A stretch of 54,678 nucleotides of DNA from JBBQER01 sp038320885 (GCA_038320885.1 JBBQER010000013.1:1-54678); one strand, 5' to 3'. Counted from the first letter of the stretch, positions 44,029-52,460 are shown. Numbers and translations are program-made. The notes: generated from the letters alone by a model not told the origin.

Positions 44029-44967
44029 TCAGGTCTCGAGGGTCGAGAAGCGCGCCGACACGAACCGCGCCACCATCGTGCACAGGAAGACCAGCGCGAT
44101 GAGCGTGAGCCCGGCGCCCCACGCCCGGTCCTGAGCCGCCGGGAACGGCTGCTGCGCGTTCTGCCAGATCACGACCGACAGCGTCGTGTTGGTTCCGTGC
44201 AGCAGGTTGGTTTGCAGAACGCGCTGCGCGCCGAAGATCGTGAAGAGCAGCGGTGCGGTCTCGCCGGCGGCGCGCGCGATCGCGAGCATCGATCCGCTGA
44301 CGATGCCCGGGAGCGCGGCGGGGATCACGACCCGCGCAACCGTGCGTGAGCGACGGGCGCCGAGCGCGTCGCTCGCTTGCCGCAGGTCGTCGGGGACCAG
44401 CTTCAGCATCTCTTCGGTGGAACGGATCACGATCGGGAGCATCAAACAGCCGAGCGCCAAGGAGCCGGCGAAGGTCGAGTAGCCCTGGTGCAGGCCCGAG
44501 CTCACCCAGATCATCGCGACGAACAGCCCCATCACGATCGAAGGCACCCCCGTCATCACGTCGGACATGAACCGGATGACTCGTGCGAGGGGTTGCTGCC
44601 GTCCGTACTCGTTGAGGTAGATGGCGGCGAGCACTCCGAGCGGAATCGCCATCAACGCGGCGACGGCAGTCACCAACACCGTCCCGCCGATCGCGGGCCA
44701 GATCCCGCCGCCGGGGAACTGGGTGATGACCGGCAGGTTGTTCGAGAGGAAGCTCCAACTGACGATCGACGCGCCCTTGATCACGACGTAGCCGAGGACG
44801 AGGCCCAGCGGCACGAGCGCCAGCGCGACCGCACCGATCATCCATGCGGACGCGATCGCGTCGACCAGGCGCCGGCGCGGGCTGGTCGAGCGCTCGCCGA
44901 GCCACCACTCCGGACTCGGCTCCGGCGCGGCGGAATCGGCCGGCGGCGGTGCCATCGTGGTGGTCAC
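44029..44967 (-). CDS. pstA: phosphate ABC transporter permease PstA
   Basis: 312 residues from GTG 44967, overlapping the pstC stop by 4 bases. Six membrane spans are visible after a Pro/Ser-rich cytoplasmic start. The permease-ATPase contact loop reads DDLRQASDALGARRSRTVARVVIPAALPGI, given as a region only (about residues 206-235), and ARAAGETAPLLFTIFGA follows. Together with PstC it forms the phosphate channel. The ATPase gene pstB is not in this operon but diverges on the other strand. Confidence 0.95.
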   Translation of the reverse strand: MTTTMAPPPADSAAPEPSPEWWLGERSTSPRRRLVDAIASAWMIGAVALALVPLGLVLGYVVIKGASIVSWSFLSNNLPVITQFPGGGIWPAIGGTVLVTAVAALMAIPLGVLAAIYLNEYGRQQPLARVIRFMSDVMTGVPSIVMGLFVAMIWVSSGLHQGYSTFAGSLALGCLMLPIVIRSTEEMLKLVPDDLRQASDALGARRSRTVARVVIPAALPGIVSGSMLAIARAAGETAPLLFTIFGAQRVLQTNLLHGTNTTLSVVIWQNAQQPFPAAQDRAWGAGLTLIALVFLCTMVARFVSARFSTLET

Positions 44968-45923
44968 GCTGACGCCCCGGCCTGCTCGGTGGTCCGGTTC
45001 GCGATCCACCGGGCCGCAACGTTGACGAGAATCGTGAATGCGAAGAGCACGACGGCGAGGCCGATCAAGGCGGCGCGGTGGGTCGGGTCGCTCTGTCCCT
45101 CCGGGAACTCGTGGGCGATCACCGAGGCCATGCTGTCGCCCGACTTGAACAGGTGCGACGTGATCTGGTGGCTCGAGCCGATCACCAACGCGACCGCGAT
45201 GGTCTCACCGAGCGCACGGCCCAACCCGAGCATCACTGCGCCGACCAGTCCGCTGCGCACGCGCGGGAACACGCACATGCGGAGCATCTCCCAGCGGGTC
45301 GCGCCCATTGCGATCGCGGCGTTCTTGTCGTCCTGCGCGACCGTGGCCAGCACTTCGCGACTGATCGCGGTCACGATGGGCGTGATCATCACCGCCAGGA
45401 CGATGCCGGCGGTCATGAAACTCGCGCCGCTTGCGTTCCCGCCGACGAGACGACCGAGCCCCGGGAGCGTTCCCACTGTGTCGGCGATGGCTTGGTACGC
45501 GGTTCGAGCCGGACGCTCGAACACCGCCAGCGCCCACAGTCCGTACACGACCGAAGGGATCGCGGCGAGCAGGTCGATCGCATAGATCACCGGCCGGCGC
45601 AGCCGCCGCGGTGCGAGCTCGTTGGTGAACAGGGCGATTCCGAGGCTCAGCGGAATTGCGAGCACGAGCGCGATCACGGAGGAGACGGCGGTGCCGTAGA
45701 TGAACGGGAGCGCGCCAAACTTGCCGTTGGTCGGGTCCCATTTCGTACCCGTGATGAAGGCGAACCCGTCGCGGCGAAAGATCGGCCACGCCTGCTTGGT
45801 CGTGACGAACGCGATCAGCGCGAGGATCGCCAACACCGAGAGGCCGGCGGTGAGGGCGACCGCGCGGAAGACGCGGTCGCCCCAAACATCCGAAGATCGT
45901 CGTGACACCGTGGGCGCGGTCAC
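44964..45923 (-). CDS. pstC: phosphate ABC transporter permease PstC
   Basis: 319 residues with six or seven membrane spans. Typical PstC features are TKWDPTNGKFGALPFIYGT after the first span, LLAAIPSVVYGLWAL, the EAA-like loop AMGATRWEMLRMCVFPRVRSG and GRALGETIAVALVIG. It begins with GTG 45923, ten bases after the pstS stop, and overlaps pstA by 4 bases. It forms the inner-membrane phosphate pore with PstA. Confidence 0.95.
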   Translation of the reverse strand: MTAPTVSRRSSDVWGDRVFRAVALTAGLSVLAILALIAFVTTKQAWPIFRRDGFAFITGTKWDPTNGKFGALPFIYGTAVSSVIALVLAIPLSLGIALFTNELAPRRLRRPVIYAIDLLAAIPSVVYGLWALAVFERPARTAYQAIADTVGTLPGLGRLVGGNASGASFMTAGIVLAVMITPIVTAISREVLATVAQDDKNAAIAMGATRWEMLRMCVFPRVRSGLVGAVMLGLGRALGETIAVALVIGSSHQITSHLFKSGDSMASVIAHEFPEGQSDPTHRAALIGLAVVLFAFTILVNVAARWIANRTTEQAGASA

Positions 45924-45933
45924 GGTGCCGGCG

Positions 45934-47007
45934 TTATGCAGCGATCTGGAGCTTGCCGAGCTGTGCGATTGCCTTCGTCACGATCTCGGCGGGGAGCGGC
46001 GCGTAGCCCGCGTCGTTCGCCTGGCCTTCGCCCTTGGAATAGATGTACTGCAGGAAGCTCTTGAGCGCGGTGCCCTGGTCGTGGTCGGTCTGCTTCTGGT
46101 ACACGAGGATGTAGGTGGGCGACGTGATCGGGTACGACGCGGCTCCGCTGGCGTTGATCGGGTCGTAGGTGAGGTCGGCCTTGAACGTGGAGCTCGCGAC
46201 CGCGGCCGCGGCACCCGTGAGCGTCGGGGCAACGAACTTCCCGGCCTTGTTCTTGATCGATGCCGTAGTCAGCTTGGCCGCGGTGGCGTCCGCAAGATCG
46301 ACATAGCCGATCGCGCCTTCGGTCTGGCTCACGATCTGCGCGACACCCGGGTTGCCCTGTCCGGCTTGCGTGTCAGATGCCCAGTCGACGCTGTCGCCGC
46401 TCCCGAGCGTCCAGTCACTCGGCGCGACGGCAGTGAGGAACTTGGTGAAGTTGCTCGTCGTGCCCGAGCTGTCCGCGCGGCGCGCGACGGTGATCGAAGT
46501 GGACGGCAACGTTGCGCCCGGGTTGTCGGCCTTGATCGCGGCGTCGTCCCACTTCTTGATCTTCGTGGCGAAGATCTGGGCCAGCGTCGAGTCCGAGAGC
46601 TGCAGCTTGCTCACGCCGTCGAGCTTGTACGAGATCGTGATCGGCGCGGCGACGGTGGGGAAGTAGAGCAGCTTGCCGTCCTGGTACGAGCTGAGGTCCT
46701 CCGGCTTCGGGAGACTGTCGGAGCCCGCGAACTGCACGTTCTTCTTCTGGAGGTCGGTCTTGCCCTGACCCGACCCGCCGCCGCCGTAGTTCACCGTGAT
46801 GTTCGAGCTCTCGTCCTGGAAACCCTGGATCACTACCTGGTCGAAGGTCTGCTGGAACGTCGATCCGGATCCGGCGAGTGTCACCTTCGCTCCGGAGCCA
46901 CCTTTGCTGCTGCTCCCGCATGCGGAGAGCAATGCCGCGAAGAGCACGGCCACCAAAACGGAAGTGATCACGACGAGCGAGCGCGAACGACTGCGGGTTG
47001 TCGGCAA
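45934..47007 (-). CDS. pstS: phosphate-binding lipoprotein PstS
   Basis: 357 residues from TTG 47007. That start is chosen because GGAGGA lies 6 nt upstream and because a longer frame (from 47079) would run into the promoter. The N-terminus is a lipoprotein signal with lipobox LSAC (Cys at residue 30) followed by a Gly/Ser linker. The mature part shows the PstS phosphate-binding segments LAGSGSTFQQTF, FAGSDSLPK and ARRADSSGTTSNFTKFL. It delivers phosphate to PstCA. Two 11-bp PHO-box units lie upstream at 47081-47102. Confidence 0.95.
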   Translation of the reverse strand: MPTTRSRSRSLVVITSVLVAVLFAALLSACGSSSKGGSGAKVTLAGSGSTFQQTFDQVVIQGFQDESSNITVNYGGGGSGQGKTDLQKKNVQFAGSDSLPKPEDLSSYQDGKLLYFPTVAAPITISYKLDGVSKLQLSDSTLAQIFATKIKKWDDAAIKADNPGATLPSTSITVARRADSSGTTSNFTKFLTAVAPSDWTLGSGDSVDWASDTQAGQGNPGVAQIVSQTEGAIGYVDLADATAAKLTTASIKNKAGKFVAPTLTGAAAAVASSTFKADLTYDPINASGAASYPITSPTYILVYQKQTDHDQGTALKSFLQYIYSKGEGQANDAGYAPLPAEIVTKAIAQLGKLQIAA

Positions 47008-47047
47008 GGGGTGTCCTCCGGAGCGGGGTCTCGGACTCAACGGCGCG

Positions 47048-47102
47048 ATCGTAAGAACAACACGTGGATCCGAGTTCACGGAGAGGTGAACGAGAGATGA
47101 AC
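47048..47102 (-). promoter_or_regulatory. PHO box and -10 of pstS
   Basis: On the minus strand GTTCATCTCTC (47092-47102) and GTTCACCTCTC (47081-47091) are contiguous 11-bp direct repeats of the GTTCA-Y-C type bound by PhoP/RegX3-family regulators. The next 11 bp (47070-47080) contain GTGAAC in inverted orientation. TACGAT (47048-47053) is a likely -10, 27 bp from the second unit. This predicts activation of pstSCA by the RegX3-like regulator encoded in the window. Confidence 0.75.
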
Positions 47103-47124
47103 CGGCCCGTAACAGTCGGGGTCG

Positions 47125-47814
47125 CTACACCGTGGAATCGGACGAGTCCGCGTCGCCGGGAAGCTCTCCGGTGACCATGAACGAGACCCAACGGGCGATC
47201 ATCACCGCGTGGTCGGCGGCGCGTTCGAAGTCGCGTCCCACGAAGGCGAGCTGCACCGCCATCTGGAGGGCCGCCTCGTCGGCCGCGCCGGCGAACCCGC
47301 TGAAGATCGCCCGGAAGAGCTCCTTCTGGAGGTCGTCCATCACGTCGTCCATGTCGGGCAGCGCGGTGGCGGTGGTGGCGTCCTCGTCGGTGAAGGCGTC
47401 GACGGCGAGGCGCGTCTGCACGCTGGCCTGGGCACCCATGCGCTCGATGATCCCGCGGATCCGGGGCGGGAACTCGCGGGGGTAGAGCCGGCGGGTGGCG
47501 CGGGCCACGTTGCGCATCAGTCCGGCCGTGAGCTCGATCTCGTGGAGGATCCGCAGGATCGCGAGCAGTGTCCGCAGGTCCGACGCCATGGGCTGTTGGA
47601 GCGCGAACAGCTGGTACACCTGCTGCTCGACATGCAGGACCAGGCCCTCGATCTCCCGGTGAGCCGCGTAGATGCGCTGGACCAGCGGGAGATCGGCATC
47701 GAGCAATGCCTGGGTGGCGGCCCCGATCTGCTCGCAGCTCTTGGCGGCCAGGGTGATGACCTCGGTCCGGATGTCCTTCAACTGGTCGTCGAACGACCGC
47801 CGCGTTTCGGTCAC
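47125..47814 (-). CDS. phoU: phosphate-signalling regulator PhoU
   Basis: 229 residues in two similar three-helix bundles. Typical features are the opening FDDQLKDIRTEVITLAAKSC, then EIEGLVLHVEQQVYQLFALQQPMASDLR, and in the second half DVMDDLQKEL and FVGRDFERAADHAVMIARWV with the metal-binding E-R-x-x-D motif. PhoU links the Pst transporter to the histidine kinase and represses the regulon when phosphate is plentiful. GGAGG lies just before the GTG start. It is upstream of pstS on the same strand with 117 bp between. Confidence 0.94.
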   Translation of the reverse strand: MTETRRSFDDQLKDIRTEVITLAAKSCEQIGAATQALLDADLPLVQRIYAAHREIEGLVLHVEQQVYQLFALQQPMASDLRTLLAILRILHEIELTAGLMRNVARATRRLYPREFPPRIRGIIERMGAQASVQTRLAVDAFTDEDATTATALPDMDDVMDDLQKELFRAIFSGFAGAADEAALQMAVQLAFVGRDFERAADHAVMIARWVSFMVTGELPGDADSSDSTV

Positions 47815-47884
47815 GGTGCCTCCTGTGCGTGTTCGCCGGCCGAATGCACTCGTCGCGGCGCAATCGGTGCGGCAATCTGGTCAG

Positions 47885-47902
47885 CTGGCGAGTCTGGCGA
47901 GT
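47885..47902. repeat. 9-bp tandem duplication in the phoU-pstB intergenic region
   Basis: CTGGCGAGT occurs twice in perfect tandem (47885-47893 and 47894-47902), about 40 bp upstream of the pstB-side PHO box and 70 bp from the phoU start. It could be a regulator half-site pair for phoU or a replication slip. Confidence 0.5.
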
Positions 47903-47944
47903 GTTCCCGGTCGAACGGTGCGATGGGTAACGCCTCGGTCGGCT

Positions 47945-48010
47945 GTTCATCTGTCGTTCACTGGCTGGTCACCGCGACCTTACGACGCGGCTTTGTGCCG
48001 TCCCTACGAT
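47945..48010 (+). promoter_or_regulatory. PHO box and -10 of pstB-senX3-regX3
   Basis: Three contiguous 11-bp units start with GTTCATC (47945-47955), GTTCACT (47956-47966) and GGTCACC (47967-47977), matching the actinobacterial PHO-box pattern on the pstB strand. TACGAT at 48005-48010, the same hexamer as before pstS, is a likely -10 and again lies 27 bp from the last clear unit. TACGAC at 47981-47986 is a less likely alternative. Confidence 0.75.
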
Positions 48011-48126
48011 GCGCCGGGATGGGAGCGCTTGGCGAGCGCGGCAGCCAGCCGCGATGCTGGGCCCCGGTTGGCCCGGTCAACGCTTCCGGAAGGTCAAATG
48101 TGTCCACAGCCGAAGAGGGTGACGCG

Positions 48127-49023
48127 ATGCCGACGCTGGCGATCCGCCCGACGCAGCGACGCTCCCCCGGCGCGGCCATCGCGCCCCAGGATGGCGACGC
48201 CATCGTGATCGGCCACGTTGCCCCCCAGCCCGCGTCGGGTACAGCCAACGAGGTGATCTTCGAAGTCAGCGACGTCGCCGTCCGCTATTCCGGCACGCTC
48301 GCCGTCGAGGGCGTCACCCTCGACGTGCACGCCGGCCGCATCACCGCGCTGATCGGACCGTCGGGGTGCGGGAAGAGCACGCTCCTCCGGACCTTCAACC
48401 GCATGAACGATCTGATCGCCGGGGCCCGGGTCTCCGGTCGCCTGGCCTTTCACGGCCACGATCTCTACGCACCCGACGTCGACCCGATCGAGGTGCGGCG
48501 GCGCATCGGCATGGTCTTCCAGAAGCCGAACCCGTTCCCGAAGTCGATCTACGACAACGTCGCGTTCGGCCCGCGCATCACCGGCCGGCGCAAGGGGCTC
48601 GACGACATCGTCGAGCACGCTCTCCGCCAGGCCGCGCTTTGGGACGAGGTCAAGGCCAAGCTCAAGAAGTCGGCGTTCGCGCTCTCGGGCGGCCAGCAGC
48701 AGCGTCTGTGCATCGCGCGCTGTCTCGCGGTTGAGCCCGATGTGATCCTGATGGACGAACCGTGCTCGGCCCTCGACCCGATCGCGACGTCGCGCATCGA
48801 GGATCTCATGACCGAGCTGAAGCGCGACTACACGATCGTCATCGTCACCCACAACATGCAACAGGCCGCACGCGTGTCGGACATGACGGCGTTCATGACG
48901 ACCGACGTCGACGACGAAGGCCGGCGCACGGGCCGCATGGTCGAGTACGACTCGACCGAGAAGATGTTCACCAACCCGTCCGACCCTCGCACCGAGGGTT
49001 ACATCACGGGTCGGTTCGGGTGA
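48127..49023 (+). CDS. pstB: phosphate ABC transporter ATP-binding protein PstB
   Basis: 298 residues from ATG 48127. It has Walker A GPSGCGKST (77-85), FNRMNDLIAGA, the PstB-specific QKPNPFPKSIYDNVAFG, signature LSGGQQQRLCIAR and Walker B VILMDEPCSALDP. About 43 extra residues precede the ATPase core. GTG 48100 with GGAAGG (48088-48093) would add nine more residues and is an equal candidate. It is divergent from phoU-pstSCA and followed after 41 bp by the kinase gene. Confidence 0.95.
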   Translation: MPTLAIRPTQRRSPGAAIAPQDGDAIVIGHVAPQPASGTANEVIFEVSDVAVRYSGTLAVEGVTLDVHAGRITALIGPSGCGKSTLLRTFNRMNDLIAGARVSGRLAFHGHDLYAPDVDPIEVRRRIGMVFQKPNPFPKSIYDNVAFGPRITGRRKGLDDIVEHALRQAALWDEVKAKLKKSAFALSGGQQQRLCIARCLAVEPDVILMDEPCSALDPIATSRIEDLMTELKRDYTIVIVTHNMQQAARVSDMTAFMTTDVDDEGRRTGRMVEYDSTEKMFTNPSDPRTEGYITGRFG

Positions 49024-49064
49024 GTGGTAGCACCGGCGCGTGCACATGACGGCGGGGGTCGCCG

Positions 49065-50282
49065 ATGACCCCTGTGCTGGTGGTGTTCGGGCTCGCGGGT
49101 TGGGCGATCGCAGTTTCCCTCGGTTTTCGCGTCGCGCAGACTCGCAACGAGCTGCGCCGGGCGCGTGAAGTGAGCCACGCGGGTCAGGATGTCGCACTCG
49201 ACGAAGCAATTGTCGACTCGACCCGGGAGTCGGCCGAGCGCGTCGCGCGCGCCGAGGCCGTACAGCACTGGTTGCTGGCCGCACTCGACGAGGCGACCGA
49301 CGCGATCGTGGTTGTCGACCGCATCGGTCGGGAGATCGTCCGTAATGCGCCGGCCCGTCGCTTCGGCGGCGCGCGCCACGGCGAGGTGCTCGCCCAGGAT
49401 GCCGTCGACGAGCTCCTGCACGCGGCACTCGACGGCGTCACGTCGCAGCGCGAGCTGCAGCTCTACGGGCCGCCGCGTCAGGTGTTGCAACTCCGCTCGT
49501 TTCCGCTCCGACGCGACGGCGAAGTGGTCGGAGCGGTTGCGTTCACCCGAGACGTATCCGAGGCGCGCCGGGTCGAGAGCGTGCGGCGCGACTTCGTCGC
49601 CAACGTGAGTCACGAGCTCAAGACCCCGATCGGCGCGCTCGGACTACTCGCCGAGACGATGGCCGCGACCGACGACCCGCGCGTCGTGCAGCAGCTGGCG
49701 GATCGCGTGGTCCGCGAAGCCGACCGTTTGTCGCGCATCGTCGACGACCTCCTCGACCTCAGCACGATCGAGGCTCAGGAGTCACCCTCGCGGGCGCCGA
49801 TCCCGGTGCGCCTGCTCGTGGCGGAGACGGTCGACCTCGTCCAGGCCGCGGCCGACTTGGCCGACGTGCCGATTCGCGTCGAACCGGAGCCTCCCGAGAT
49901 CGAGATCGCGTGCGATCGGCGCCAGATGCGCAGCGCGCTGATGAACCTGCTCGACAACGCGATCAAGTATTCGGGTCCCGGTCAACCGGTCGAGGTCGGC
50001 GCGCATGTTGTCGGCGACCACCTCGAGCTCGTCGTGCGCGATCACGGCATCGGCATCCCCTCTCGCGATCTCGAACGCATCTTCGAGCGCTTCTACCGCG
50101 TCGACCGCGCCCGCAGCCGGGAAACCGGCGGAACGGGGCTCGGTCTGGCGATCGTCCGCCACGTGGTGCAGGCCCACGGTGGCGAGGTAACGGTCACGTC
50201 GAGCGAAGGCGAAGGCTCGACTTTCATGATCCAGATCCCGATCTCGAATGGCGGCGCCCGCCCGATCTCGGAGGGCTTCTGA
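49065..50282 (+). CDS. senX3: phosphate sensor histidine kinase (SenX3/PhoR-like)
   Basis: 405 residues. A membrane segment lies at about 3-23 with almost no extracytoplasmic part, as in SenX3. A PAS-like domain (75-165, ATDAIVVVDRIGREIVRNAPARR, shown as a region) precedes the dimerisation domain with the phospho-acceptor H183 (FVANVSHELKTPIG). ATP-binding boxes are LLDNAIKYS, DHGIGIPSRDLE, FERFYRVD and GGTGLGLAIV. It should phosphorylate the downstream regulator when PhoU/Pst signals low phosphate. Its stop overlaps the regulator ATG (TGATG). Confidence 0.93.
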   Translation: MTPVLVVFGLAGWAIAVSLGFRVAQTRNELRRAREVSHAGQDVALDEAIVDSTRESAERVARAEAVQHWLLAALDEATDAIVVVDRIGREIVRNAPARRFGGARHGEVLAQDAVDELLHAALDGVTSQRELQLYGPPRQVLQLRSFPLRRDGEVVGAVAFTRDVSEARRVESVRRDFVANVSHELKTPIGALGLLAETMAATDDPRVVQQLADRVVREADRLSRIVDDLLDLSTIEAQESPSRAPIPVRLLVAETVDLVQAAADLADVPIRVEPEPPEIEIACDRRQMRSALMNLLDNAIKYSGPGQPVEVGAHVVGDHLELVVRDHGIGIPSRDLERIFERFYRVDRARSRETGGTGLGLAIVRHVVQAHGGEVTVTSSEGEGSTFMIQIPISNGGARPISEGF

Positions 50283-50992
50283 TGGCTGATCCGCCGCTCA
50301 TCCTCGTCGTCGACGACGAGCAGTCGTACCGGGATGCCCTGACGATCGCGTTGCAACGCGAGGGATTCCTGGTCGAGACCGCGGCCGACGGACCCGAAGC
50401 GTTGGCGCGCTTCGATGCGACCCGGCCCGCACTGGTGCTCCTCGACGTGATGCTGCCCAAGATCTCGGGTGTCGATGTGTGCCGCGACATCCGGGGACGT
50501 TCTCGCGTCCCGATCATCATGGTCACCGCCCGCAACTCCGAGATCGACGCCGTCGTCGGGCTCGAGGTCGGCGCCGACGACTACGTGACCAAGCCGTTCC
50601 GGTTGCGGGAGCTCATCGCGCGAGTACGCGCCGCGCTCCGACGCGTGCCCGCGGACGACGACGACGATCCCGACCGGCCCGAGGTGTTGGAGATCGGTGA
50701 CGTCCGCCTCGACGCCGGCCGCCACGAGGTGTTCGTCCGCGACCAACCGATCGCGCTACCGCTCAAGGAGTTCGAGCTGCTCGAGCTGCTCATGGCGAAC
50801 GCGGGACGCGTGCTCACGCGGGACGTGTTGATCGACCGCATCTGGGGACCGAACTATTTCGGCGACACCAAGACGCTCGATGTCCACATCAAGCGTCTGC
50901 GGGCCAAGCTCGAGTCGGACTCCACGCATCCCACTCGAATCGTGACGGTGCGCGGCGTCGGCTATCGCTACGAACGAGCCGCCGCGACCTGA
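50282..50992 (+). CDS. regX3: response regulator RegX3-like (OmpR/PhoB family)
   Basis: 236 residues. The receiver has D11/D12, phospho-acceptor D55 (LLDVMLP), T82 and K104. The winged-helix domain shows LPLKEFELLELLM, GRVLTRDVLIDRIWG and KTLDVHIKRLRAKLE. The segment from SEIDAVVGLEVGADDYVTKP to the wing follows mycobacterial RegX3 closely. It probably binds the two PHO-box arrays upstream of pstS and pstB, giving positive autoregulation through the pstB promoter. It overlaps the kinase gene by one base. Confidence 0.94.
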   Translation: MADPPLILVVDDEQSYRDALTIALQREGFLVETAADGPEALARFDATRPALVLLDVMLPKISGVDVCRDIRGRSRVPIIMVTARNSEIDAVVGLEVGADDYVTKPFRLRELIARVRAALRRVPADDDDDPDRPEVLEIGDVRLDAGRHEVFVRDQPIALPLKEFELLELLMANAGRVLTRDVLIDRIWGPNYFGDTKTLDVHIKRLRAKLESDSTHPTRIVTVRGVGYRYERAAAT

Positions 50993-50998
50993 GCCTGG

Positions 50999-51460
50999 CT
51001 ACGGATGTCGCTTGCGGCCGCGCCCGGCCCGGCGGACGACGCTCCGAGCGTCCGGCAAGAAGTCGTCGCCGACCGGCCACATCGGCTCGGACTCGGATTC
51101 CGTCTCCGTGCCCGTTCCCGTTTCTGTGACCGTCTCCGTTTCGGTTTTCGTGACGGTCGCGGCGCCCGGCTCCGACTCATTCGGTTCCTCGGCCGCGGGC
51201 ACGAGGGGCGCGGCGCGATCGATGGCGCGGGCCGAGGTGGCGTACTGCGTCAGCCGGTCGAGCACGGCCTCCGGCGTCTCGAACGTCGCCATGGGGACCG
51301 GTTCCTTCGGCGCTTCCGCCGGACTCTCCGCGTCGGCTTCGAGATCCTCGTCAGCGGCGTCGTGGTCGGCATCGCTCGCGAGTGCCGCATACACCGAATC
51401 GGCCGCGGCGGCGTCGTCGGGCTCTCCGCTTCCACCGAGCATGTCGGAGAACCGAACCAT
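50999..51460 (-). CDS. acidic low-complexity hypothetical protein
   Basis: 153 residues from ATG 51460 (GAGAAAG upstream). The protein is rich in Asp, Glu, Ala and Thr. Residues ~105-128 are an almost pure Thr-Glu alternation ending in Ser-Glu repeats, and the last 12 residues are basic (RAGRGRKRHP). It is probably disordered. A TAGACT some 35 nt upstream may be a -10. It is convergent with regX3, 6 bp between stops. The function is unknown. Confidence 0.65.
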   Translation of the reverse strand: MVRFSDMLGGSGEPDDAAAADSVYAALASDADHDAADEDLEADAESPAEAPKEPVPMATFETPEAVLDRLTQYATSARAIDRAAPLVPAAEEPNESEPGAATVTKTETETVTETGTGTETESESEPMWPVGDDFLPDARSVVRRAGRGRKRHP

Positions 51461-51503
51461 GGATCCGCTTTCTCGATGACGAGAACCTGGGCAGTCTACG
51501 TGC

Positions 51504-51971
51504 TCACGCCGCGGCGGGCGGCGTGTAGCGCGCGCGGACGACCTCCCCGGTGTTGTCGGTCTCGAGCGTCCACGTGCAACCTTTCGGCCACTCGCGGTCG
51601 TCCGGGATGTCGACACCGGCCGCGGCGTAGTAGTCGAGCAACATCGGCAAGACGTCGCCGTGCATGCACATCAGCGCGCCCGGGATCGCGTGTTTGCGCA
51701 CGAGCGCGAGCGCGCCTTCGAGCGGCGCGGCCTCCGCGAGCTCTTCGACCGGCTCGACCGCCATTCCGCGGAGACCGGCGATCGGAACCACCGTTTCCAT
51801 ACAACGAACGTACGGGCTCGACAAAATTCGATCGAACGACGCGTCGTCGAGGAGCGCGACGAGCAACCGCGCTTGCAGGTGACCGCGGGCCGAGAGGGGC
51901 CGGAGCCGGTCGTCGTCGCGCCAGCTGTCGCGGTCGCCGGCCTTGGCGTGGCGAACCAGGTACACGGTCAC
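51504..51971 (-). CDS. histidine phosphatase family protein (SixA-like)
   Basis: 155 residues. The N-terminal RHG-type motif VYLVRHAKAGDR (nucleophile H8), SARGHLQARLLVALL, the ILSSPYVRCMET segment and a later MHGD with the second catalytic His fit SixA-type phosphatases and the C-terminal half of mycobacterial MutT1. The NUDIX gene 36 bp upstream on the same strand corresponds to the other half of MutT1. The two may act in sequence on oxidised or polyphosphorylated nucleotides. Confidence 0.88.
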   Translation of the reverse strand: MTVYLVRHAKAGDRDSWRDDDRLRPLSARGHLQARLLVALLDDASFDRILSSPYVRCMETVVPIAGLRGMAVEPVEELAEAAPLEGALALVRKHAIPGALMCMHGDVLPMLLDYYAAAGVDIPDDREWPKGCTWTLETDNTGEVVRARYTPPAAA

Positions 51972-52007
51972 GGCAGCCTCGGCCGGCGCTCGCGTACGGA
52001 GCGAGCG

Positions 52008-52460
52008 TCAGCGGGGAGCGCGCGGAGCATCTGTACCTCCCAGGCTGTGCACGAGCCGGCGGTCGGCGTCGTAGCTGAGCAGTGTTGCGGCTGCCGTCGG
52101 CGAAAGCCAACGGCGCTCGTCGACCTCGCGGTTCGGTGCGAAGGCCGGCTCGTCGCCGGGGCCCGCCGCCTGCTGGGGCGTGACGGTCATGTGCCAGAAG
52201 CGCACTTCCTTCCGACGGCCCCGCCGGTCCTCGTAGTGCACGGGCGGGAGCTCGGCGCCGAGGGTGCATCGGTACCCGGTTTCTTCTTCCACCTCGCGCC
52301 GCGCCGTGTCCTCGGCCCGCTCGCCGGGCTCGGTCTTTCCCTTCGGAAGGCTCCAGTCGTTGTAGCGCGGACGGTGTACCACCAGCACCTCGACGTCGTC
52401 TCCGGCCGCGGGCCGGGTCACGAGACCGCCCGCGGCGCGTACGACCTCGTCTCGGGTCAC
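52008..52460 (-). CDS. NUDIX hydrolase (MutT1-like)
   Basis: 150 residues from GTG 52460, which overlaps the CHAD gene stop by 4 bases. The NUDIX box is complete: G-K-T-E-P-G-E, then seven residues, then REVEEETGY. VVHRPRYNDWSLPKGK precedes it. In mycobacteria a MutT1 protein with fused NUDIX and histidine phosphatase domains is encoded next to ppk. Here the two domains are separate adjacent genes in the same neighbourhood. Likely substrates are 8-oxo-GTP or diadenosine polyphosphates. Confidence 0.9.
   Translation of the reverse strand: MTRDEVVRAAGGLVTRPAAGDDVEVLVVHRPRYNDWSLPKGKTEPGERAEDTARREVEEETGYRCTLGAELPPVHYEDRRGRRKEVRFWHMTVTPQQAAGPGDEPAFAPNREVDERRWLSPTAAATLLSYDADRRLVHSLGGTDAPRAPR

Noticed and set aside
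47008..47079. Extended pstS start at 47079
   Set aside because: It adds 24 residues ahead of the lipoprotein signal and would start inside the promoter, next to the PHO box; TTG 47007 has a good Shine-Dalgarno.
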